From positions 4,775 through 68,569 of the forward strand of contig NBMB01000034.1 of NCBI GenBank assembly GCA_002084765.1: 63,795 nt of DNA, given 5' to 3'. A program made the position numbers and the translations under genes. This document shows, one piece after another, positions 6,414-15,081 of the stretch; position 1 is the first letter of the stretch, and every line of letters starts with the position of its first letter. The notes under the pieces are model-generated. The model was not told the DNA's origin. It saw nothing but the letters and a program-made list of their open reading frames with translations, and ran no database searches. This stretch comes from Candidatus Cloacimonetes bacterium 4572_55. Lineage in GTDB: Bacteria > 4572-55.

Positions 6414-9098
6414 CTATTCGCTCCCTCTCACCTGATCCTTGAGTCGATACAACATCTCCAGTGCTTCCCGAGGCGTCAAGGAGTCTGGATCAATCCTTCT
6501 CACATGATCCACTACGGGATGCGGGGTCTGAACCTTAACAATTATTTTTTCTGGAGGCGGAGCAAACAAACTCAACTGGCTCGTCATTCGATTGAACCCT
6601 TTTCTACCTGCGCTGCGCCGTCCGTCCAGAGTCGCGTTCAACTCGCTTTCTTCCAGATTGATCAACACCTCTTTTGCACGAGCGATGACCTCTTTTGGCA
6701 TACCGGCAAGCCTCGCCACCTGAATCCCATAACTTCGGTCGCTCCCACCTGGAATAATCTTGCGCAAAAAGACAATATCGTCTTTCCACTCCTCGACAGC
6801 GACGTTGTAATTGCGGATACGGGGAAGAATCTGCGCCAGCTCGGTCAGTTCGTGATAATGGGTGGCAAACATAGTTTTGGGATGCATTTTTTTGTTGGTA
6901 TGCAGATACTCGGTCACTGCCCATGCGATCGAAAGACCGTCAAACGTGCTGGTTCCTCTTCCGATCTCGTCCAGTAGAACCAAGCTCTGAGAAGTCGCGT
7001 TATGCAGGATATAAGCAGTCTCGTTCATCTCCACAAGGAAGGTGCTTTCTCCCCGAGCCAGATTATCTTGCGCGCCGACGCGGGTAAATATGCGATCCGT
7101 CACGCCGATCGTCGCCTCTTTTGCCGGGACATAAGAGCCGATCTGCGCAAGTAATACGATCAGTCCCACCTGGCGCAGGTAGGTCGATTTCCCCGCCATA
7201 TTTGGACCCGTAATCAGCAAAATTTGCGCGTCGTCGCTATCCATATCGCAGTCATTCGGGACAAACGCGCCGGTCGGCAGCAGATGCTCCACCACCGGAT
7301 GGCGACCGTCCACAATATGCAACCCGTTATCATTCGTGACCTTGGGCTTGCTGTAGCGATTTTCCAGCGCGAGAGAGGCGAAACCAGAGATCACATCCAG
7401 ACGAGCAACCGCGCGCGCGGTTTTCTGGATGCGTTCCACATGTTTCCCCACCTGATCTCGAATCTCCAGAAAAAGCCGATACTCCAGCTCGCAAATTTTT
7501 TCTTCAGCGGTGAGCACCCGCGCCTCAAACTCCTTCAGTTCCGGCGTGATATATCGTTCGGCGTTGCGAAGGGTCTGCTTCCGAATATAGTCTTCAGGAG
7601 CCGAGTTCTTATGCGCGTTTGAGATTTCGATATAATAGCCGAACACCCTGTTATATCCAATCTTAAGAGACGGAATACCAGACCGTTCCCTCTCCGTATT
7701 CTGCAAGCCCGCGATCCAGCTTTTGCCATCAAATGCAATAGCCCTCAGCTCGTCCAGTTCGCTATTATACTCTTTTTTGATCAATCCGCCTTCGGTGATA
7801 GGAATCGGCGGACCCTCTTTTATTGCCCTCTCCAACTGATCGGTTACGGATTCCATCGGATCAAGCTGTTCCTTAATCTCCATCAAAAGTGGGGAAGAGA
7901 GGGGACTGATGTTCTCGATAAGCGCGGGCAGTCGTTGCAATGAGGTTTTCAGCGAGAGCAGGTCTCGAGCGTTTGCCTTACCCACAGCGACCCGCGCAAT
8001 CAACCTTTCCAGATCATACAAGTCTCCCAACTGCTCCTGAAGAACTGTCCGCACATATCCTGATTGTGTCAACTCCTCGACAGCACTGAGTCTGAGGTTA
8101 ATTTTTCTCGCATCCAGTAGAGGGCGCACCAGCCATTGACGGAGCCGCCGCCCACCCATCGCAGTTTTGGTATGATCGCAAACAGTCAGCAAAGTGGTCT
8201 CGCCGCTCTCGCCTTCTCGCAGAGGATCGACAAGCTCCAGATTGCGCTTAGTCTGCGAGTCCAATATCATGTAATCCGTTGTGTGATAAGGGGATAATTG
8301 GGTAATATGCACGAGGCTCGTCTTCTGCATTTGTTTCACATAGTGCAGCGCGGCACCTGCCGCTGAGACGCCAACGGTCATATTGCCGCAGCCGAATCCC
8401 TCCAAAGAAATGGTCTTGAAATGCGAGGTGAGCTCCTCAAACGCGCTTTCTTGATTAAAAATGCAGCCGTCCAATTCCTGAAAAGTGGTTCCAGGGAAAT
8501 CTTCTTTAAACGCCAGATGATCCACCGAATGATACCAAGTTGGTGGAACCACGGTCTCTGCCGGCATGATCCGCTCGAACTCTTCTCGCAGACGATCAAC
8601 GTCCACCTCGGTCACAAAGAATTCGCCTGTGGAAAGATCAATGTAAGAAAATCCCGCCATTTTTTTTCGGATATAAACGCCGGATAAAAATATATTTTTT
8701 TTATCTTCTAAGATCGCGGTATTCAGAGCGGTTCCGGGACTGATTATCTCGATCACTTCCCGTTTGACCAGCCCCTTTGCCAGCTTCGGGTCTTCAACCT
8801 GCTCGCATACGGCAACCCGCTGACCAGATTTGATCAACCGCGTCAAATAGTTCTCCAATTGGCGGAAAGGAAAACCGGCTAACGGGATATTCTCATTCCC
8901 TTTGCCATGATTGCGAGCTGTCAGAGTGATGCCCAGTAACCGAGAACCCAGCTTGGCGTCCTCGTCGAACATTTCGTAAAAATCGCCCATGCGATAGAGC
9001 AACAAAGTATCTGGATGATCCTTCTTGATCGACCAATATTGCTCCATCAAAGGCGTCAATTTCCCAGAATTTTTTTTCTTGCGTGATTTTTTTTTCAT
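6414..9098 (-). CDS. mutS: DNA mismatch repair protein MutS
   Basis: MutS recognises mismatched bases and starts repair with MutL. The N-terminal mismatch-contact motif is GDFYEMF. The C-terminal ATPase has Walker A ITGPNMAGKSTYLRQ and Walker B LVLLDEIGRGTSTFDG. A beta-clamp/dimerisation tail ends in SLTPREALEMLYRLKD, typical for MutS. Starting at the ATG at 9098 gives about 894 residues and an N-terminus (MKKKSRKKK, then LTPLMEQYW) like known MutS proteins. A TTG eleven codons upstream (9131) keeps the frame open but is less likely. No mutL is in the window. Confidence 0.97.
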   Translation of the reverse strand: MKKKSRKKKNSGKLTPLMEQYWSIKKDHPDTLLLYRMGDFYEMFDEDAKLGSRLLGITLTARNHGKGNENIPLAGFPFRQLENYLTRLIKSGQRVAVCEQVEDPKLAKGLVKREVIEIISPGTALNTAILEDKKNIFLSGVYIRKKMAGFSYIDLSTGEFFVTEVDVDRLREEFERIMPAETVVPPTWYHSVDHLAFKEDFPGTTFQELDGCIFNQESAFEELTSHFKTISLEGFGCGNMTVGVSAAGAALHYVKQMQKTSLVHITQLSPYHTTDYMILDSQTKRNLELVDPLREGESGETTLLTVCDHTKTAMGGRRLRQWLVRPLLDARKINLRLSAVEELTQSGYVRTVLQEQLGDLYDLERLIARVAVGKANARDLLSLKTSLQRLPALIENISPLSSPLLMEIKEQLDPMESVTDQLERAIKEGPPIPITEGGLIKKEYNSELDELRAIAFDGKSWIAGLQNTERERSGIPSLKIGYNRVFGYYIEISNAHKNSAPEDYIRKQTLRNAERYITPELKEFEARVLTAEEKICELEYRLFLEIRDQVGKHVERIQKTARAVARLDVISGFASLALENRYSKPKVTNDNGLHIVDGRHPVVEHLLPTGAFVPNDCDMDSDDAQILLITGPNMAGKSTYLRQVGLIVLLAQIGSYVPAKEATIGVTDRIFTRVGAQDNLARGESTFLVEMNETAYILHNATSQSLVLLDEIGRGTSTFDGLSIAWAVTEYLHTNKKMHPKTMFATHYHELTELAQILPRIRNYNVAVEEWKDDIVFLRKIIPGGSDRSYGIQVARLAGMPKEVIARAKEVLINLEESELNATLDGRRSAGRKGFNRMTSQLSLFAPPPEKIIVKVQTPHPVVDHVRRIDPDSLTPREALEMLYRLKDQVRGSE

Positions 9099-9318
9099 AA
9101 TTTTAGCGCGCTCTGACGGATTTGATTCCAAACGTTACAAAGATCGTTCGTTTAAAGGAGAGTGTCAAACCAAATAAAAATAACATATCGTTCATAAATA
9201 TGCCAGCAATTACTTGTTACGGAAGAGCCAATAAATTTTAAAAAGGATATCAAGGTTTTTCTGAAAAAAAAAGATGTAAGCAGAGGTATTCAGGATATTT
9301 GAGTTAATATCTTGCATT

Positions 9319-10884
9319 TTAAATAAACCGCCGGAATCTATCTAGTGGATACGTCCAGACGCGCTCGCCGCAGAAACGTTCTCCTTCCGGGCAGAAAGGG
9401 CGGATGTCAGACAGTTGACGCAATCCGCAAGGCGGGATCAGATAGGATCCGATCAAAGGATTGATCTCTCGAATCTGCCTAATCTCCTCCAGCGAAAGAC
9501 GCCAGATTTCCTCCTGAGCGTTGTAGCAGATGCGCATGGCATACTTATGGCGCAGGCTCAACAGATCCGCGGACTGGGTATAACGAACAGAGACTGCGTT
9601 CGGCAACAGATAGAGCGCGAACTCTTCCCGCGTCCCCATCTCCCTCAGCCGATTGATAGAGTCCCACGTCTTCTCCATGGTCTCCTGATACAGGCGCAAC
9701 GCTTTTGGATTCTGCTCGATCAAAGGAGGCGTGATGTAGTCAGGTCCCTCCGATATATGACGATGCAGAATCGGGCGGGACGCGGGCGTTGTCCGGTGCC
9801 TCTGATCCTGCGAGTCCGCCGTGTGGCTGAGCTTGCGCCGAAAGCTGTAAGAAACATGGTTCAGAGTTCGGGTCAACTTATCATGCATTGTCATGTTAAG
9901 CGATTCGCCAAAAAGAGGATTTTTCCCCGGATTCATGACCAATTCGATAGCAAAATGGTCAGAAATAGCAGATTTTGGCAGTCCCATCACCTCCCGAATC
10001 GACGAAGCTAGAACCGATTCCTGCCGGATTTTCCAGTCCACCAGCTTGGAGCTCAGATCCCCCAGGTCCGCGTCGAACTCACGAATGAAACCCAAAGAAA
10101 GCGGATTTTTTTGATCAAGGGTCTGAAAAAACCGATACTCCGGAGTCTGCATCTGAGGGATTGGCTCCTCCAATATCCTCTCATAATCGGGATCGATCCT
10201 CCGCAGCTCATCCACCATCTTGCCTACAACCAGCCGCTGCTCAGTCGGAACGTCGGCTTGTTGGCACAATCGATAGTAGCGCATCAGGGTCAGCCCGGAG
10301 ATCGTATGATAAAGATAGGCAAATGTTGCTACAGGCATGACATATCGAGCGACCTCCCGAGCTTTCCGCGTGATGTCGAGTCCATACGCCTCCCTATTTT
10401 TCTGTCGGGCAGGGAAACGGTCGAAATAGGCTCGCTCCACATCGGGCTTCAGAAGATCGCTCAACCGTCGATAGCAATCAGTCTGTTGGCGGATCGTCCG
10501 CTCATAGATTGTCAACGCGTCGCTGGCAAGGGGTGGGGTCAGGAATCCATCCTTTTTTATCTTCACATAGCGCTGGCTGACCTGCTCAGAGTTATAAAAA
10601 GGATGGCTATGCAGAAATGACCAAATAAATTGCCGAGAAACATTTTCTAATGCAAATTGAAAATAACCGTGCTGATAAACAGTATGATGACCAGCTTGAT
10701 ATACGGTTTCCGCGATGCGATAATCCGCCTCGGTTATCTTTCCGTCATCAACAATTCCTGACGCGGAATAACAGGTGCGCGCCGCGGCAATCGCATTTCT
10801 GAAAGAATTCGGAAAATATTTGGTCAACCTAACAATTGGCTCTTTGGAACGAAAAATTAATCGTTTCAATGAGATATACTCCAT
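9319..10884 (-). CDS. thyX: Two-domain FAD-dependent thymidylate synthase (ThyX-like)
   Basis: ThyX makes dTMP from dUMP using FAD and methylene-tetrahydrofolate. At 521 residues this protein is about twice the usual length and looks like two fused ThyX domains. The first half carries SEQVSQRY (99-106), matching the end of the ThyX signature, but has ROF-type residues (RQFIWSF) where RHR is expected. The second half has QRHRTTPASRP (near 362) and LRHKYAMRICYNAQEE, closer to the classical signature. ThyX acts as a tetramer with active sites shared between subunits, so a tandem fusion could supply complementary halves. No thyA is seen here. Confidence 0.85.
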   Translation of the reverse strand: MEYISLKRLIFRSKEPIVRLTKYFPNSFRNAIAAARTCYSASGIVDDGKITEADYRIAETVYQAGHHTVYQHGYFQFALENVSRQFIWSFLHSHPFYNSEQVSQRYVKIKKDGFLTPPLASDALTIYERTIRQQTDCYRRLSDLLKPDVERAYFDRFPARQKNREAYGLDITRKAREVARYVMPVATFAYLYHTISGLTLMRYYRLCQQADVPTEQRLVVGKMVDELRRIDPDYERILEEPIPQMQTPEYRFFQTLDQKNPLSLGFIREFDADLGDLSSKLVDWKIRQESVLASSIREVMGLPKSAISDHFAIELVMNPGKNPLFGESLNMTMHDKLTRTLNHVSYSFRRKLSHTADSQDQRHRTTPASRPILHRHISEGPDYITPPLIEQNPKALRLYQETMEKTWDSINRLREMGTREEFALYLLPNAVSVRYTQSADLLSLRHKYAMRICYNAQEEIWRLSLEEIRQIREINPLIGSYLIPPCGLRQLSDIRPFCPEGERFCGERVWTYPLDRFRRFI

Positions 10885-10904
10885 GAGAATGCGAGATGAT
10901 ACGC

Positions 10905-10982
10905 CTACTTCCCCCGTCCGCTCTGCTTCAGATACCAGATAATCGAAAATAAGACAATCGCAATAATGATTCCTTCTTTCAT
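10905..10982 (-). CDS. Possible 25-residue membrane miniprotein
   Basis: A 25-codon ORF starts ATG after AAGGCGG and encodes MKEGIIIAIVLFSIIWYLK followed by a short basic tail. It is a single predicted membrane helix. It lies 21 bp after the ornithine aminotransferase stop and 20 bp before the thyX start, in the same direction, as if part of one transcript. Nothing else supports it, and homologues cannot be judged from sequence alone. Confidence 0.35.
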   Translation of the reverse strand: MKEGIIIAIVLFSIIWYLKQSGRGK

Positions 10983-11003
10983 CTTTTCCGCCTTTGGATT
11001 TGA

Positions 11004-12227
11004 TCAGCCTGCCAGAACATCCCGAAATTTGTCGAGCACCCAGTCGATTTCCTTTTTGCTGATTACAAGAGGCGGCGCCATGCGTATAATATTATAATGC
11101 GTCTCTTTACACAAAATATGATGCTTATCCTGCAAAATCTCGCAGAACCGTCGCGCGCCGCCAGATTCTTCGGTCAACTCGATCCCGATCCACAGCCCCG
11201 CGCTCCGTATCTCCTTGACGTGAGGGCTGTCAATCCGTCGCAATTCATCAGCGAAATATTTGCCGAGTTCACGCGAGCGGTCAGGCAGTTTTTCCTCGAT
11301 AATCACCTTGATCGCTTCAAGCGCGATCGCGGAGCAGAAGGGATTTCCCCCAAAAGTGCTGCCGTGATCTCCCGGTTTCAGCACGTCCATAATCACGTCG
11401 TCGCAAACAACCGCGCTGAGCGGATAGCCGCCGCCAATCGCTTTGCCGAGGATATATACGTGAGGCGTTACTCCCTCCAGATCGCAGGCAAAAAGCGCGC
11501 CGGCTCGTCCGAGACCAGACTGGATTTCATCAGCCATCAACAACACATTATGCTTATCGCATAATTTTTTTGCTTCCGCCAAAAATCCTTTTGGCGGGAT
11601 AATGACTCCAGCCTCACCCTGGATAGGCTCGATCAAAAAAGCCGCAGTATTTTCGTCAATCGCCTGTCTCAGTGCCTCGATATCCCCGTAGGGAATCAGC
11701 TCGAATCCGGGAGTCAGAGGACCGAATCCCTCTTGATACTGTTTTTCAGAGGAAAAACTGATGATCGCGGTGGTTCGACCGTGAAAGTTCCCCTGACACG
11801 CGATGATCTTTGCCTGATCCTTTTTGACGCCCTTTTTTTGATATGCCCATTTACGGGCGATCTTGATTGCAGACTCCACAGCCTCCGCGCCAGTGTTCAT
11901 CAGCAGAACTTTTTCCTTCTTACAGACATCCGCCAGCAACTCGATTAGGTCTGCCATTGGCGTGTTGAGAAACGCACGCGAGGTGACAGTCACGCCGGTT
12001 GCGATCTGCTTCAGTGCCGCGCTCACCAAGCGCGGATGATTGTATCCGTGATTTAAAGCACTGTAAGAGGCTAAGCAGTCCAAGTATTTTTCCTCATCCT
12101 TGCGTTCCGTGCCAGTCCAGACCCAGCAACCTTGCGCTTCCATAATATTGACCGGTAAAGGATGGTAATTTTTTGCCGCGTATTTATCCATTAATTCCAA
12201 GACGCGATTCAACTCGTTCATCGTCAA
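11004..12227 (-). CDS. rocD: Ornithine--oxo-acid aminotransferase
   Basis: This PLP enzyme converts ornithine plus 2-oxoglutarate to glutamate semialdehyde and glutamate. It belongs to class III aminotransferases: the cofactor lysine lies in YILGKAIGGGYP, the PLP-phosphate segment is NTGAEAVESAIKIARKW, and LLMADEIQSGLGRAG holds the ring-binding aspartate. The opening NYHPLPVNIMEAQGCWVW is typical of ornithine aminotransferases rather than acetylornithine enzymes. At about 405 residues it is full length. A MNELNR start at 12221 is also possible. Confidence 0.93.
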   Translation of the reverse strand: MTMNELNRVLELMDKYAAKNYHPLPVNIMEAQGCWVWTGTERKDEEKYLDCLASYSALNHGYNHPRLVSAALKQIATGVTVTSRAFLNTPMADLIELLADVCKKEKVLLMNTGAEAVESAIKIARKWAYQKKGVKKDQAKIIACQGNFHGRTTAIISFSSEKQYQEGFGPLTPGFELIPYGDIEALRQAIDENTAAFLIEPIQGEAGVIIPPKGFLAEAKKLCDKHNVLLMADEIQSGLGRAGALFACDLEGVTPHVYILGKAIGGGYPLSAVVCDDVIMDVLKPGDHGSTFGGNPFCSAIALEAIKVIIEEKLPDRSRELGKYFADELRRIDSPHVKEIRSAGLWIGIELTEESGGARRFCEILQDKHHILCKETHYNIIRMAPPLVISKKEIDWVLDKFRDVLAG

Positions 12228-12440
12228 CTCCTATTGTTAAGATTATATCCGACACGAAAAATAAACAGTTAAACCATACCGACTTATCTTTCAAAAGCCC
12301 CGAGCGGGCGTCGAGAAAAGCGCGACAAATTTCCCGCTGTTCAGAGCCTATGAAAAAATAACGAGCAGCTCGGTTTTGTCAAGCGGATTCTGATAGTTGA
12401 CAGGAGAATAAGCGTTCCACGCTACGAAACTACATAACAC

Positions 12441-12469
12441 TTGACAGAATGACAGATACATCGTAAATT
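12441..12469 (+). promoter_or_regulatory. Sigma-70-type promoter candidate upstream of the methyltransferase
   Basis: A consensus TTGACA (12441-12446) is followed after exactly 17 bp by TAAATT (12464-12469), about 65 bp upstream of the methyltransferase ATG on the same strand. Another TTGACA at 12397 has no good -10 partner. The call rests on motif match and spacing alone. Confidence 0.5.
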
Positions 12470-12533
12470 GTCGGCTGTCTGAGTCGATGTTATCCGAGAT
12501 ATTTTGATTTGGAAATCTCAAGGAGAAAATAGT

Positions 12534-13439
12534 ATGGATCGAAACGCCTATACCCAGGCCAATCGAGTCGCGTGGAACGAAGTGACGCCGATTCACCAGC
12601 GTGAACGAAAAGTTGATCTGAAGGAGAAATTTAAAAAGAAGGGATATTCTACGCTGGATGAGGCGATTACGACAAAATTTCAAAAATTGGGGATTCAGGG
12701 AAAACCCGTCGCCCAACTCTGTTGTAACAACGGGCGAGAGACTCTCTCCTTGATAAATCTTGGCGCAGCGTCTAGAGTCGGGTTCGACATATCAGACGCG
12801 GCAATCGAAGAGGCTCGAGGGTTGGCAGAAACCTCTGGCCTAAACTGCGAATTTGTCCGCACCGATGTTTATGACATCGGGGAAGAATACACAGATCGTT
12901 TTGACCTGATCTATCTTTCCATCGGCGGGATCGTTTGGTTGCCAGACTTGGATGCTTTTTTTTCGATCGTCAGACGGCTCCTAAAAAACCACGGACTGGT
13001 TGTGATCTACGATTCCCATCCAGTTACCAACATACTGGGAGCCGAAGGGGATGAAGAATTTGATCCCTCTAATCCCTTGAAGCCGGTATTTTCTTACTTC
13101 CGTGAGGAGCCGTGGATATCAAATAACGGCATTGACTATATCGGAAAAACGAGCTACAAATCTGAGACCATGTATAGCTTTACGCAACCCATGTCTATGG
13201 TTATAAGCGGATTGGGAAAAATGGCGTTTACGTGCGAGAACTGCTCGAATTCCCTTACGATATATCGGGTTTATTTGGTCATCTCCAAGGGCAGACAACC
13301 GTTCCTTTGTCTTATATTTTGGTCGGAGAAAAATTCGGCTGATTCTTGTTTTGTCGATTTAAATAAGAATCGAGATGAAACAAAAAAAATTTCGGACGGT
13401 AAAACGGACGTTTTTCTGTTGACAATTGCAGTATATTGA
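12534..13439 (+). CDS. SAM-dependent methyltransferase, frameshifted near its 3' end
   Basis: This is a class I methyltransferase of unknown substrate. Motif I is replaced by VAQLCCNNGRETLSL; then come SRVGFDISDAAIEEA, an acidic CEFVRTDVYD segment and FDLIYLSIGGIVWL. The ATG at 12534 has an AAGGAG ribosome site 9 bp upstream. After GLGK (about 13216) the frame drifts into low-quality sequence and ends at 13439. Adding one A to the run at 13216-13220 would instead give NGVYVRELLEFPYDISGLF and a stop at 13342, a far more protein-like end. So the gene has a one-base deletion, or the assembly has an error. Residues past that point should not be trusted. Confidence 0.85.
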   Translation: MDRNAYTQANRVAWNEVTPIHQRERKVDLKEKFKKKGYSTLDEAITTKFQKLGIQGKPVAQLCCNNGRETLSLINLGAASRVGFDISDAAIEEARGLAETSGLNCEFVRTDVYDIGEEYTDRFDLIYLSIGGIVWLPDLDAFFSIVRRLLKNHGLVVIYDSHPVTNILGAEGDEEFDPSNPLKPVFSYFREEPWISNNGIDYIGKTSYKSETMYSFTQPMSMVISGLGKMAFTCENCSNSLTIYRVYLVISKGRQPFLCLIFWSEKNSADSCFVDLNKNRDETKKISDGKTDVFLLTIAVY

Positions 13440-13510
13440 TGTATTTTGTTGCATTCGGTTTGAGAGGAATTTTAATCCTAATAACGAATAAAAAGTAGAT
13501 AAGATTAAAT

Positions 13511-13750
13511 ATGGCAAGAAAAAGAGTACAATTTTCTCGAAAGAATAAAGCGATTCAAAGCGAAAGTCTTGAATTCGGCAAACTTAATATTATCGTTTTT
13601 GCGATCGGTCTTCTGTTCATTGCCGTCGGTTTCCTGACCTTGTCAAAGGGAGACACGGTTCTCGCTCCGATCCTATTGGTTCTCGGCTACTGCGCCTTGA
13701 TTCCAGCCGCGATTATAATTAAAGGCAAGCAAGAAAGTGTGGGCGATTAG
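13511..13750 (+). CDS. DUF3098-like two-span membrane protein overlapping tRNA-Val
   Basis: This 79-residue protein has a basic N-terminal tail, the motif LEFGKLNIIVFAIG, and two membrane helices (about 24-42 and 50-70). The layout matches DUF3098, a small membrane family common in Bacteroidetes and relatives; the function is unknown. Its last codons and TAG stop (13741-13750) lie within the 5' acceptor and D-stem of the tRNA-Val gene. If both are on one transcript, tRNA 5' processing would remove the stop codon from the mRNA. Confidence 0.75.
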   Translation: MARKRVQFSRKNKAIQSESLEFGKLNIIVFAIGLLFIAVGFLTLSKGDTVLAPILLVLGYCALIPAAIIIKGKQESVGD

Positions 13751-13817
13751 CTCAGCGGTTTAGAGTACCTGCCTTACAAGCAGGGTGTCACTGGTTCAAA
13801 TCCAGTATCGCCCACCA
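13741..13817 (+). tRNA. tRNA-Val (anticodon TAC)
   Basis: A 7-bp acceptor stem (gggcgat/atcgccc), an anticodon arm cctgc-cttacaa-gcagg with anticodon TAC, a T-arm containing ggttcaaatcc and an encoded CCA end are all present. The first 10 bases also encode the end of the preceding DUF3098-like protein. Confidence 0.96.
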
Positions 13818-13857
13818 TCCTTTTCCACACTTTTTTCTTACACAAAAAGGAGTCGGT

Positions 13858-14469
13858 ATGCGGAAAGTCGTTTCCATAGTTTTCATCCTATTTTTTGTCA
13901 TATATGGCTCCGTCTCGACAGACCTGCTTGCAGGAACGCAATATTATCCATCAACGGATCGATTCCCGATCAACCTGCAAGAGATGGGCGGTTTATTGAA
14001 TCCGAATCAATTCGATATGTCGCATCAAGCGCAGTTTTTTTATGCGTCAGGCTCGGATGGACTCGGTCAAATGACTGGGCTTTTTGTCAGCACGCTCAAT
14101 TATCAACTCAACTCCTCGTTAAAAGTGCAACTTCACTTGGGTTATAAAAATCAACCTTCAGATTACAATAGCTTCGGGCAAGATAGCGGCGTGATTCCTG
14201 GAGCATCGCTGTTGTATCAACTGAATCCGGATCACCTGTTGGGATTCAGCTACGGAGTGACAGAGAATAACTCCTTTATTTATCAAGCGGTTGACCATAG
14301 CGAAAAGCCGCTTCATCTTTGGTATCAAGGCAGTTTTCTCAACCAATCGCTGAAAGTCAACGTCAGCGTAGCCAACTCTTACTACCACCAATCGCGCAAC
14401 AGTAGCATGCTGTGGGATAACCCGTGGTTCCCATCCGACCGGTCGGCGGACGACCCGTTTCACGAGTAA
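13858..14469 (+). CDS. Exported protein of unknown function (FCB-type, beta-rich)
   Basis: This 203-residue protein has a clear signal peptide (VVSIVFILFFVIYGS, cut near residues 25-26). The mature part is beta-rich: LLNPNQFDMSHQAQFFYAS, LFVSTLNYQLNSSLKVQLHLGY, GASLLYQLNPDHLLGFSYG. Alternating polar and hydrophobic strands suggest an outer-membrane or surface location. The NPNQFDMSH pattern recalls a recurrent unnamed exported family in FCB-group genomes (from memory, not a search). AGGAGT precedes the ATG. A strong terminator follows. Its final bases overlap a small dispersed repeat. Confidence 0.75.
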   Translation: MRKVVSIVFILFFVIYGSVSTDLLAGTQYYPSTDRFPINLQEMGGLLNPNQFDMSHQAQFFYASGSDGLGQMTGLFVSTLNYQLNSSLKVQLHLGYKNQPSDYNSFGQDSGVIPGASLLYQLNPDHLLGFSYGVTENNSFIYQAVDHSEKPLHLWYQGSFLNQSLKVNVSVANSYYHQSRNSSMLWDNPWFPSDRSADDPFHE

Positions 14470-14517
14470 TCCGCAGATTGCGTAGCGGATACAGTAGCGA
14501 TGTGATTTGAGAAACCA

Positions 14518-14551
14518 AAAACCTCGATGACTTTCATTGAGGTTTTTTTTT
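14518..14551 (+). terminator. Rho-independent terminator
   Basis: The arms aacctcgatga and tcattgaggtt pair over 11 positions with one G-T wobble, around a 3-base loop, followed by a run of T. It ends the transcript of the exported protein and tRNA-Val region. Confidence 0.85.
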
Positions 14552-14614
14552 ACGAGAATTATTGGACATTTACACGCGTTATATTTTTTATGAGATAATA
14601 TTTGGAGAAAAAAA

Positions 14615-15034
14615 ATGGCGGTAAAAACTCTCCGATTGGCATTGAGTGCCAGCGGTAATTGCGAGATGGTCGATATCACAGACCATGTGGACTCGTTGCT
14701 CAGCGACTGCTCGATTCAGGATGGCACCGTCACGATATTTGTTCCGGGATCGACCGGCGGATTGACTACAATCGAATATGAGCCGGGCTTACTCAGAGAT
14801 TTTCCAGCAATGTTCGATCGGTTGATTCCGAAAAAAATGACCTACGCGCACGATCAAACATGGCACGACGGGAATGGGCATTCTCATGTGCGCGCCTCTC
14901 TGCTGGGTCCCTCTCTGACCGTTCCTTTTCTTGAGAAAAGGATGCTATTAGGAACTTGGCAGCAGATTGTTTTTATCGATTTCGATGTCAGACCTCGCAA
15001 TCGGAGGCTGATTCTTCAGGTCGTCGGCGACTAA
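14615..15034 (+). CDS. yjbQ: YjbQ/UPF0047 family protein
   Basis: This 139-residue protein matches the UPF0047/YjbQ family. Visible hallmarks are GTVTIFVPGSTGGLTTIEYE, a DGNGHSHVRASLLGPS segment with conserved histidines, and LLGTWQQIVFIDFDVRPR. Some members are reported to have secondary thiamine-phosphate synthase activity; the physiological role is unsettled. GGAG precedes the ATG. It lies 47 bp upstream of tsaD in the same direction and is probably co-transcribed with it. Confidence 0.92.
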   Translation: MAVKTLRLALSASGNCEMVDITDHVDSLLSDCSIQDGTVTIFVPGSTGGLTTIEYEPGLLRDFPAMFDRLIPKKMTYAHDQTWHDGNGHSHVRASLLGPSLTVPFLEKRMLLGTWQQIVFIDFDVRPRNRRLILQVVGD

Positions 15035-15081
15035 TTCCAAGCGTATTCTGAAACCGTGATTAACCGTGACGAGATGAGACA

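Noticed and set aside
12348-12716. 122-codon minus-strand ORF
   Set aside because: It overlaps the start and promoter of the methyltransferase gene antisense and shows no protein-like pattern.
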